Shown piece after piece: positions 7,595 to 13,136 of a stretch of DNA of 17,744 bases. Positions within the stretch are counted from its first letter, which is position 1; each line of letters opens with the position of its first letter. The notes under the pieces are model-generated. The model worked only from the letters and a program-made list of their open reading frames with translations. It was not told the origin of the DNA and did no database searches. This DNA is from Thaumarchaeota archaeon UBA223 (GTDB lineage Archaea > Thermoproteota > Nitrososphaeria > Nitrososphaerales > UBA57), in assembly GCA_002495905.1 (NCBI GenBank), contig DAHJ01000020.1, forward strand, positions 12,981 to 30,724, in the 5' to 3' direction. The position numbers and the translations under genes are program-made.

Positions 7595-8252
7595 CGAATA
7601 GGCCTTCTATTTTATTTTTTGGTGGCAATAATGAATCTGCGGCACTAGGCAAATCAGGGAATTGCTCTTTCATCTTTTCTTCTGCAATGGCAGATGCTTC
7701 ATCCATAATTTGTCGTGATTCTGCACTAGAATTCTCAAAGTTAATGTTGTGTCCTCCCATTTGGCCTGCATCGACAAGGATGCCACTCAACAATCCATTA
7801 ATTTCACTAATTTCATGTTCAGCTTCTGGCAGGATATTCATAACACCTGATTGAATGTTCTTTATAACACCCATTGCAGGAGTTAATGTTACTACAACAT
7901 CGCCAAGTTCTGAAACTGTATTTAGTCTCAATGCAATTTGTTCTAATGCAAGTTTTGATTGAGTCACCATTTTGTTCATTTTTCGTACTTCAGCTAATTC
8001 ATTTGCGTACACAGTTGCGTGTTGTTGGTCATGTTTTTGTAATGCTAAAACAACACTATTGAAGATGTTTGCATCACGAGCTTTTAGTTTTCCACTAGTT
8101 TGATCTAGTTTTACAATCTGTGTTTTGATTTGTCTGACGGCTTGTTCGAGTTTGGGTTTTACTGGTTCCTTATCGGCGCGAATTACTTCTTTAACTTTGT
8201 CACTAAATCCTGGAGTTCTTTCATTATTCCATCTTGATGCGAAATGTGACAT
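7590..8252 (-). CDS. cdvB: CdvB, ESCRT-III (Snf7-family) cell division protein
   Basis: The 220-residue protein matches the ESCRT-III layout. A short amphipathic N-terminus is followed by a basic helical hairpin (about 25-120, with VKPKLEQAVRQIKTQI and RLNTVSELGDVVVTLTPAMG). Further helices come next, with an acidic tail carrying FPDLPSAADSLLPP near the end. That proline-rich tail resembles a MIM2-type motif that would dock on the CdvC MIT domain. From family knowledge such proteins polymerise on membranes and drive constriction during archaeal division. The sequence style strongly resembles thaumarchaeal CdvB as I know it. The ATG is at 8250-8252 and has a TATA-like element about 45 bases upstream. 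A stem-loop and T-tract immediately follow the stop, so this gene is probably made in excess over the two downstream genes. Confidence 0.88.
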   Translation of the reverse strand: MSHFASRWNNERTPGFSDKVKEVIRADKEPVKPKLEQAVRQIKTQIVKLDQTSGKLKARDANIFNSVVLALQKHDQQHATVYANELAEVRKMNKMVTQSKLALEQIALRLNTVSELGDVVVTLTPAMGVIKNIQSGVMNILPEAEHEISEINGLLSGILVDAGQMGGHNINFENSSAESRQIMDEASAIAEEKMKEQFPDLPSAADSLLPPKNKIEGLFE

Positions 8253-8293
8253 GTATTATCTTATGATGTTTGTTTTTTTATCAAGTATGATGT

Positions 8294-8300
8294 GATATAG
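8294..8300 (-). promoter_or_regulatory. Probable TATA box of the cdv cluster
   Basis: The minus strand reads GAGAAGCTATATCACA, with a purine-rich BRE-like stretch before CTATATC. The TATA centre is about 45 bases from the cdvB ATG, which would give a leader of roughly 18 bases without a visible Shine-Dalgarno. The rest of the 84-base gap (8253-8336) holds a T-rich tail just after the tpiA stop (TTATTTTT on the minus strand) that may end the upstream operon. Confidence 0.45.
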
Positions 8301-8336
8301 CTTCTCTCATTTGTCAAAAATAATTAATCATTATTA

Positions 8337-9026
8337 CTAATCGCTCTTAATCATTGGTTTAGAAAGTTCTAAAATAATAGTTTTCCAATCATTAGATTTA
8401 ATTACACCACTTGCAATTAATATTCCTTTAGCACCTAATTCTAAAGCTATAGAGACATCTTCACCAGTCATTATACCTGCACCACATAATACGTCTATAT
8501 TTTTATCAATTAAATTTACAGTATCAACAGAATCAGAAATTATTTTAGGATTAACTTTAGACACAGCTCTACCTGAACCGATTAATTCAGGTGGTTCAAT
8601 AGCAATAATATCTGGTTTTAATTTTGCAATTGATTCAACTTCATCAATTGATTGCGCACATACAAGTGAAGTTAAATCAAGTTCACGAAATCTTTGAATA
8701 AGTTTTTCAATTTCATTTATAGAGATTCGTTTTTCTGAATGATTAATTAATGAACCTTGGCAATTAATAGATTTAATTAGTTCTGGAACAATAGAACCTG
8801 TTGAACTTCCAATCTTTGCATCATCTACATGTTGGGCATAAATCGGAATAGATACATTTTCAACTACTTTATATAAAACAGGATTTGGCGGACATACAAT
8901 AATTTCAACGTCAGTTTCAGTTGCAATAGATTCAGATATTTTTGATATGTCGACAGAAAAATGTGAATATATCTCGTCATAATTCTTTAGATTTATTACT
9001 AAAGAAGGAGTTCTATATTTTTTCAT
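8337..9026 (-). CDS. tpiA: Triosephosphate isomerase, archaeal short form
   Basis: The 229-residue enzyme interconverts glyceraldehyde-3-phosphate and dihydroxyacetone phosphate in central carbon metabolism. Substrate-binding N12 and K14 lie in INLKNY. The catalytic histidine H96 is in INHSEKR and the catalytic glutamate E144 is in AIEPPELIG. The phosphate-gripping loop follows (SGRAVSKVNP), then CGAGIMTGEDV and GILIASGV. The length of about 225-230 residues and these motifs are typical of archaeal TIM, which is shorter than the bacterial enzyme. It lies 37 bases downstream of cgi121 on the same strand and is probably the last gene of the tatD operon. The ATG at 9024-9026 begins MKKYRTPS, just ahead of the first strand, as expected. 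Confidence 0.95.
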   Translation of the reverse strand: MKKYRTPSLVINLKNYDEIYSHFSVDISKISESIATETDVEIIVCPPNPVLYKVVENVSIPIYAQHVDDAKIGSSTGSIVPELIKSINCQGSLINHSEKRISINEIEKLIQRFRELDLTSLVCAQSIDEVESIAKLKPDIIAIEPPELIGSGRAVSKVNPKIISDSVDTVNLIDKNIDVLCGAGIMTGEDVSIALELGAKGILIASGVIKSNDWKTIILELSKPMIKSD

Positions 9027-9063
9027 ATGTTTTTCTAAATTTTTATAGATATTAATGTTTTGA

Positions 9064-9486
9064 TTATGGCGAATCAGAAATTTTTGATGTTAGTTTTACT
9101 GCAGAATAACTAAGAAGATCTAGTTCAATATTTGATTTATTTAATTTTTTAAAATTAATTTTATGAAATTTTGATAAATTATTAAAATTATCAATAACTA
9201 CATCCACTGAATAATCAAGATTATTCAATATCCATTTTTCAATTAATTTTAAATTGGATTTATTACCTACTGCAACAAGTAAAAATGATTGATTTTTAGA
9301 AGATATGCCAGAGAATTTTAACGCATCCTGAATCTGATCAGTAATAGATATTCTCATTAAAAGGTCGACTTCAAAGTCACGAGCAGCTAAAAGTCCATTA
9401 TTCTTCGCATAAAATGACTGATTTACAGCAAATAATAGATGTTTTAGGTTAAGAATTGAATTAGGATTAATAAATTGAATCATCAA
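9064..9486 (-). CDS. cgi121: KEOPS complex subunit Cgi121-like (start unresolved)
   Basis: The core, from HLLFAVNQSF to FEVDLLMRISITDQIQDALKFSGI and FLLVAVG, matches the CGI-121/TPRKB fold. From family knowledge this subunit of KEOPS binds the tRNA 3' end and helps Kae1/Bud32 make t6A at tRNA position 37. The coordinates use TTG at 9484-9486, followed directly by ATG. That start would omit the first strand and helix of the family. The same frame stays open upstream to 9621 and encodes sensible sequence (FCLIVQINSKTSKSSLDELR) but contains no ATG, GTG or TTG there. A well-placed GGAGG (9592-9596) and ATG (9579-9581) lie upstream in a different frame, which closes after nine codons. The true protein is therefore probably about 30 residues longer. 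No other KEOPS gene is in the window. Confidence 0.78.
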   Translation of the reverse strand: MMIQFINPNSILNLKHLLFAVNQSFYAKNNGLLAARDFEVDLLMRISITDQIQDALKFSGISSKNQSFLLVAVGNKSNLKLIEKWILNNLDYSVDVVIDNFNNLSKFHKINFKKLNKSNIELDLLSYSAVKLTSKISDSP

Positions 9487-9587
9487 CTTTGGATATTTTT
9501 GTCTTAATTCGTCGAGTGATGATTTTGATGTTTTTGAGTTAATTTGAACAATTAAACAAAAATTTTGTTTAGAAAGTTCATAAAAAG

Positions 9588-9845
9588 TTAACCTCCGTGA
9601 CTTATTGATATTATTGATATTTCATCACCGCTATTTATTATTGTATCATGGTTATTAAGAACTGATATTTCAACATTATTAATTGCAATCAATATATTAT
9701 TTTTATCCAATATAGATTGTTCAACATTATATTCAGTGTTCAGTATTTCCAACATTTGGTTAATAGATAAGTTAGCTAAATCGGCAGAGAAATTATTTTT
9801 ATCAGTATGATTACAAATATTTCCGAAAAATTTAATCTGATTCAT
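9588..9845 (-). CDS. Ubiquitin-like MoaD/ThiS-family protein ending in Gly-Gly
   Basis: Short β-grasp protein of 85 residues that begins MNQIKFFGN, the usual first strand of MoaD. It ends GDEISIISISHGG, with the exposed diglycine that is adenylated and thiocarboxylated in this family. Members deliver sulfur for molybdopterin (MoaD), thiamin (ThiS) or tRNA thiolation, or act as protein modifiers (Urm1/SAMP). No MoaE, MoeB/ThiF or thiamin gene is next to it, so the partner is unknown. A GTG six codons upstream (9863) is possible, but the ATG gives the standard N-terminus. The ATG overlaps the end of rps17e by 14 bases. The codons for the terminal H-G-G also provide the GGAGG that could serve as a Shine-Dalgarno for cgi121. 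Confidence 0.8.
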   Translation of the reverse strand: MNQIKFFGNICNHTDKNNFSADLANLSINQMLEILNTEYNVEQSILDKNNILIAINNVEISVLNNHDTIINSGDEISIISISHGG

Positions 9846-10077
9846 CAGAAGTTTGCACTTCACTAGTTGTAGATGATTTAGTAGTTTGACTTACAAGTAA
9901 AGCCTTTTGTTCATTATTTTTAATTTTTGTTATACAACCGGCAATTTGATTACGTAATTTTTTTGAACTAATTTCAGAAACGGCATCTAATGCTTTTTTA
10001 TTTTCTTCATAGTCAGTCGAAAATAATGATTGATTATTCTCTAATACTTGAGTTGATAATCTCCAAACTCTTTTCAT
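9832..10077 (-). CDS. rps17e: Small ribosomal subunit protein eS17
   Basis: The 81-residue protein contains the eS17 core F-S-T-D-Y-E-E-N-K-K-A-L followed by SKKLRNQIAGCITKI, which matches the family's F-x-x-D-F-x-x-N-K-K and S-K-x-x-R-N-x-I-A-G-Y-I-T pattern. It is a small helical component of the archaeal 30S subunit. The N-terminus (MKRVWRLSTQVLEN) is shorter than in most eS17, lacking the basic residues often found before K-R; an in-frame stop three codons upstream shows this is real unless the sequence has an error. The C-terminal 25 residues are Ser/Thr-rich and acidic (TTKSSTTSEVQTSDESD), an unusual, probably disordered tail. The ATG overlaps the tatD stop as ATGA, implying coupled translation. 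The identification rests on motif recognition and is fairly firm. Confidence 0.82.
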   Translation of the reverse strand: MKRVWRLSTQVLENNQSLFSTDYEENKKALDAVSEISSKKLRNQIAGCITKIKNNEQKALLVSQTTKSSTTSEVQTSDESD

Positions 10078-10883
10078 TGTATTGATTTAGTCTTTACAGA
10101 TATATATGGTTTTAAATTATTAATTAATTGTTTAGATGTATCGTCAAAATTCATATTCCATAAATTACTTAATTTAAAAATTATACTAGGAATAAAAGAG
10201 GGTTCAGCAATTTTTCCTTCAAAACATGCTGAAAATGGAACAGGTCCATCAGTTTCAACAATAGTACGTTGAGGATTTGAGATTTTTGCAAGTTTTTGAA
10301 GCGATTTAGAGTAAACTAATGCTGGGCCAAATGAAATTAATATCTCAGAATTATATAATTTCTTTAATTGCTCTTCAGTGCCTGAAAACCAATGTAATAT
10401 AATACAAGGAAGATCGTAAGAACTCACAATATCCAGAACTTCTTGTGTTGCATCTCGAGAATGAATAGATACAGGTAATTTATGACGTTCTGCAAGATCC
10501 AACATATGTTTGAAGGTAATTAATTGAGAATCAAATTCAATTCCGCGTTCAACATATGTTTTATCCAAGCCTATTTCTCCAACGCCATCTATAGAATCAA
10601 TATTTTTTGTAAAAAATTTATCAAATTCATTTAAATTTGAAGAAGAATATTTAGGATGAATACCGACAAATGATAGTAAATTATTAGAATAATGAGACAA
10701 ATCTACTGTGAGCTTAGAATCTTCTAGTGTTTCTGAAACATTAAACGCCAATGTTTTTGTTTTTTTTAGAGAATTCAATATATCATCACGTATTGAATCG
10801 AATTCGGATACAGATAGATGAATATGTGAATCAAACAGTTCAAAATCATCAATATTCATGATAAACGTACTATATTCGTCCAT
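10074..10883 (-). CDS. tatD: TatD-family metal-dependent hydrolase
   Basis: The 269-residue TIM-barrel amidohydrolase has the full set of TatD metal ligands: DSHIH (H20, H22), GEIGLD (E103), SIHSRD (H141), LHWFSG (H164) and ETDGP (D212). Characterised TatD proteins are Mg-dependent 3'-5' exonucleases or DNases in the cytoplasm; the substrate in archaea is not settled. The start chosen is ATG at 10881-10883; an internal ATG at residue 9 lies closer to the DSHIH motif and is also possible. A TATA-like element about 31 bases upstream supports the first start. It is the first gene of a minus-strand operon with rps17e, the MoaD/ThiS-like gene, cgi121 and tpiA, with overlapping start and stop to rps17e. 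Confidence 0.92.
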   Translation of the reverse strand: MDEYSTFIMNIDDFELFDSHIHLSVSEFDSIRDDILNSLKKTKTLAFNVSETLEDSKLTVDLSHYSNNLLSFVGIHPKYSSSNLNEFDKFFTKNIDSIDGVGEIGLDKTYVERGIEFDSQLITFKHMLDLAERHKLPVSIHSRDATQEVLDIVSSYDLPCIILHWFSGTEEQLKKLYNSEILISFGPALVYSKSLQKLAKISNPQRTIVETDGPVPFSACFEGKIAEPSFIPSIIFKLSNLWNMNFDDTSKQLINNLKPYISVKTKSIQ

Positions 10884-10899
10884 TAATCATAAAAAAAGG

Positions 10900-10918
10900 T
10901 TATATAAGAATTATATCT
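10900..10918. promoter_or_regulatory. Paired TATA elements driving histone (+) and tatD operon (-)
   Basis: The 48-base divergent gap contains AAAAAAGGTTATATAAG (purine-rich BRE plus palindromic TTATATAA at 10900-10907), with its centre about 28 bases from the histone ATG, giving a leaderless mRNA. On the minus strand AGATATAA (10918-10911) lies about 31 bases from the tatD ATG, giving a leader of about 5 bases. The histone element is the best-looking promoter in the window. Confidence 0.65.
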
Positions 10919-10931
10919 TATTCAAATTACA

Positions 10932-11156
10932 ATGAGCGATTTAGAATTTGGATTAGCAGCAGTATATCGAATAATTAAAAAAACAGGAGCAGAAAGAGTT
11001 GGAGATGACGCTGCAGAAGAATTAAGAACAGTATTGGAAGATTTTGGAATACAAATTGCTGAACAAGCACTAGTATATGCAAAACATGCTGGAAGAAAAA
11101 CGGTAAAATCATCAGATATTAAATTAGCTGTTGCTGAAATTAATAAAAAAAATTAA
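10932..11156 (+). CDS. Archaeal histone, HMfA/HMfB type
   Basis: The 74-residue protein is a single histone fold with no tails. Helix α1 is FGLAAVYRIIKKTGAERVG, a long α2 runs DDAAEELRTVLEDFGIQIAEQALVYAKHAGRKTV, and α3 is KSSDIKLAVAEINKK. The loop sequence RKTVKSSDI is the classic DNA-contact loop L2 of archaeal histones, and R-V-G-D-D corresponds to loop L1. Such proteins dimerise and wrap about 60 bp of DNA per tetramer, or extend to longer hypernucleosomes. Compared with HMfB-type N-termini, M-S-D-L-E-F replaces the usual E-L-P-x-A-P start of α1. The gene is monocistronic, with a strong promoter giving an almost leaderless mRNA, and is followed 46 bases later by tRNA-Glu. Confidence 0.95.
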   Translation: MSDLEFGLAAVYRIIKKTGAERVGDDAAEELRTVLEDFGIQIAEQALVYAKHAGRKTVKSSDIKLAVAEINKKN

Positions 11157-11202
11157 TCAATAACCATCCTCAATTATTATCGACGATCTAATTCAATAAT
11201 GT

Positions 11203-11292
11203 GCTCCGGTCGTCTAGCTCGGCCAAAAATATATTGGTCATGGATGGCGGATTCTCAATCCGTCGACACGGGTTCAAATCCCGTCCGGAGCA
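11203..11292 (+). tRNA. tRNA-Glu (anticodon CUC) with a 15-nt intron at position 21/22
   Basis: The acceptor stem is GCTCCGG (11203-11209) with CCGGAGC (11285-11291), plus discriminator A at 11292 and no encoded CCA. The T arm is ACGGG-TTCAAAT-CCCGT (11268-11284). The anticodon arm is GCGGA-TTCTCAA-TCCGT (11247-11263), with CTC at 11254-11256. The D loop as written is 26 nt. Removing 11227-11241 leaves GTCT-AGCTCGGCCAA-GGAT, a normal archaeal tRNA-Glu D arm with A14, G18G19 and A21, and a 75-nt mature tRNA. The gene reads GAG codons. Confidence 0.93.
11227..11241 (+). other. Predicted tRNA-Glu intron with a relaxed bulge-helix-bulge
   Basis: Exon GGCC (11221-11224) can pair with intron GGTC (11236-11239) as a 4-bp central helix with one G-U. 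It is flanked by 3-nt bulges AAA (11225-11227) and ATG (11240-11242). Cutting between bases 2 and 3 of each bulge, as the archaeal endonuclease does, releases exactly these 15 bases and restores a canonical D arm. The outer helix is only 2 bp and the inner helix is weak, so the motif is of the relaxed kind. Confidence 0.7.
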
Positions 11293-11300
11293 TAATCATG

Positions 11301-11310
11301 TTTAATATAA
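11301..11310 (+). promoter_or_regulatory. Probable TATA box for the AK6-dehydrogenase-flippase operon
   Basis: TTTAATATAA lies in the 38-base gap after tRNA-Glu, with its centre about 25 bases before the ATG at 11331. That spacing predicts a leaderless transcript starting at the ATG itself. Confidence 0.5.
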
Positions 11311-11330
11311 TTATGTTATTCTAAATTTAC

Positions 11331-11891
11331 ATGGAGTCAATTGGAATTACAGGAAATCCTGCAACAGGAAAAAAGACAATTGCAAATGAATTATCAAAAA
11401 AATTAAACATGGAAATATTTGATATAAATAAATTCATTATTGACAATAAATATGGAAATTATGAAGAAGAACAATTAATTATAACTGATATAAATATTAT
11501 AGAAGAATCGATAAAGAAGAGAATAGAAGGAAAAGAATATATAATAATTGGTCATCTACTGCCTGAATTAATCAATAATAATTCATTATGGAAGATATTT
11601 GTATTAAGATGCGAACCATCAATATTAATTGATAGATATATGATAAGAAATTATGAAGAATCAAAAATTAAAGACAATATAGTATCCGAATTAATCGGAA
11701 CAATTTGTTATGAAACTAGCATGAAATATGGAAATGAGAAAACTTTTGAGATAGATGTGACAAATAAAGAAGTAGAAACTATTGTAAATGAAATTAATGA
11801 TATTATAATCAATGATAAAAAAATATCAAACAATATTGATTGGTTGGAATCTGCTCATAAATCAGAAAAACTAAGGAGATATCTAAATTAA
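11331..11891 (+). CDS. AK6/Fap7-family adenylate kinase-like NTPase
   Basis: The 186-residue P-loop protein resembles Fap7/hCINAP. It has an N-terminal IGITGNPATGKKT, a VDxH-like second motif reading IIIGHL, and the pattern FVLRCEPSILIDRYMIRNYEESKIKDNIVSELIG cut here into FVLRCEPSILIDR and NYEESKIKDNIVSE, as in archaeal family members. From family knowledge it binds ribosomal protein uS11 and acts in late maturation of the small subunit, with weak adenylate kinase activity. The P-loop departs from the usual G-K-S/T: position 15 is Lys, with Thr at 16. The predicted mRNA is leaderless. It is followed without any gap by a sugar dehydrogenase gene, so an assembly factor leads an operon of surface-sugar genes. 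Confidence 0.82.
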   Translation: MESIGITGNPATGKKTIANELSKKLNMEIFDINKFIIDNKYGNYEEEQLIITDINIIEESIKKRIEGKEYIIIGHLLPELINNNSLWKIFVLRCEPSILIDRYMIRNYEESKIKDNIVSELIGTICYETSMKYGNEKTFEIDVTNKEVETIVNEINDIIINDKKISNNIDWLESAHKSEKLRRYLN

Positions 11892-13133
11892 ATGAATTCA
11901 AAAAAAACAATTATAATTATTGGAATATTTATATTCTCAATATTTTTATTTATGAATTCAATTATTCCAGTTGACTATCTTACTTGTTTAATTATTCCTG
12001 CAACTTGTAATTTTTTTAATGTAATTGATAATGAAGATCATGTAATAGATAATTCAGTTGAAATTAATGATATGAATATAGAATTAGAGATTGCATTTTC
12101 AGAAATTCAAGTAGGTAATATGATATATTTAACAACGGCAAATGATGGATCAGGAAGAATTTTTATTGGGACAAGAGAAGGAATAATATTTTATATTGAA
12201 GAAAATTCCAATGACATAGAGTTATTTATAGATATACGGAATAAAATTGATCAAGGACTGCCTGGAGAAAGAGGTCTTCTTGGATTTACTTTTGATCCAG
12301 ATTATATCAACAATGGATATTTCTATATACATTATAATGATTTTGATGGTACTACTATAATATCGAGATTCAAAAACATCAATGACATTGAATCAAGATT
12401 CAATAGTGAATTAAAAATATTAAAAATTGAACAACCATATTCAAATCATAATGGTGGAAGTATAGATTTTGGACCAGATGGATATTTGTATATTGCACTA
12501 GGTGATGGAGGTTCAGGAGGAGATCCTTTATTGCATGGGCAAAATGGAAACACATTATTAGGATCAATATTAAGAATAGATGTTAGTAAATCTTCTGAAA
12601 ATAATCTTTACCAAATTCCCAATGATAATCCATTTATCGATAATGACAAGTTTAGAGATGAGATATGGGCATATGGTTTAAGAAATCCTTGGAGGATGAG
12701 TTTTGATAAAGAAACTGGAAAATTATTCGTAGGAGACGTTGGGCAGAATAAATTTGAAGAAATTAACATAATTGAGAAAGGTGGAAACTATGGATGGAAT
12801 ATAATGGAAGGAAATAGTTGTTTTAATAATGAAAATTGTAATAAAAATAATCTCATAATGCCAATTGTAGAATATTCACATAATGAAGGATGTTCAGTAA
12901 CTGGCGGCTATGTTTATCATGGAGAAATAGATAGCTTGAAAAATAATTATATATTTACAGATTTCTGTAGTGGAGATATTTGGATAATTGATTTGGAAGA
13001 TAAACATCACACTAGAAAAAAACTATTACAAGGGCCATTTCAAATACCATCATTAGGTCAAGATGAGAATGGAGAAGTCTATATATTATCATTTGATGGT
13101 AGAATCTATAAATTTACTGAAAAAAGGCAATAA
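11892..13133 (+). CDS. Membrane-anchored PQQ-type sugar (glucose/sorbosone) dehydrogenase
   Basis: The 413-residue protein begins with one hydrophobic segment (about residues 5-26) that looks like an uncleaved anchor. A linker and a six-bladed β-propeller of the glucose/sorbosone dehydrogenase family follow, outside the cell. Motifs include GERGLLGFTFDPDY, NHNGGSIDFGPDGYLYIALGD with the active-site histidine, IWAYGLRNPWRMSFD, GDVGQNKFEEIN and GGNYGWN. Soluble relatives oxidise aldose sugars with PQQ and Ca2+. The real substrate and cofactor here are unknown, and HHIP-like non-enzymatic propellers share the fold. Four cysteines in the second half (NSCFNNENC, EGCSVTGG, DFCSGD) could form disulfides, fitting an exported protein. 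The ATG abuts the upstream stop (TAAATG); a GGAG lies 13 bases before it. Confidence 0.87.
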   Translation: MNSKKTIIIIGIFIFSIFLFMNSIIPVDYLTCLIIPATCNFFNVIDNEDHVIDNSVEINDMNIELEIAFSEIQVGNMIYLTTANDGSGRIFIGTREGIIFYIEENSNDIELFIDIRNKIDQGLPGERGLLGFTFDPDYINNGYFYIHYNDFDGTTIISRFKNINDIESRFNSELKILKIEQPYSNHNGGSIDFGPDGYLYIALGDGGSGGDPLLHGQNGNTLLGSILRIDVSKSSENNLYQIPNDNPFIDNDKFRDEIWAYGLRNPWRMSFDKETGKLFVGDVGQNKFEEINIIEKGGNYGWNIMEGNSCFNNENCNKNNLIMPIVEYSHNEGCSVTGGYVYHGEIDSLKNNYIFTDFCSGDIWIIDLEDKHHTRKKLLQGPFQIPSLGQDENGEVYILSFDGRIYKFTEKRQ

Positions 13134-13136
13134 ACA

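Noticed and set aside
7522..7854. Plus-strand open frame of 110 codons.
   Set aside because: Antisense to cdvB and the hairpin region; no family features and no start signals.
9041..9049. TATA-like TCTATAAAA upstream of tpiA on the minus strand.
   Set aside because: Its centre is only about 19 bases from the ATG, too close for archaeal start-site spacing; tpiA is more simply part of the upstream operon.
9832..10095. The end of tatD reads V-K-T-K-S-I-Q just before the eS17 start, resembling the missing eS17 N-terminus in another frame, as if a frameshift had split eS17.
   Set aside because: The eS17 start M-K-R-V-W-R-L-S looks natural for this lineage, the ATGA overlap is a normal coupling arrangement, and a short K-T-K stretch is weak evidence.
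11291..11315. CATAAT ... ATTATG inverted repeat after tRNA-Glu as a terminator.
   Set aside because: Six AT-rich base pairs with a 13-base loop, partly inside the tRNA and without a T-run; likely chance.
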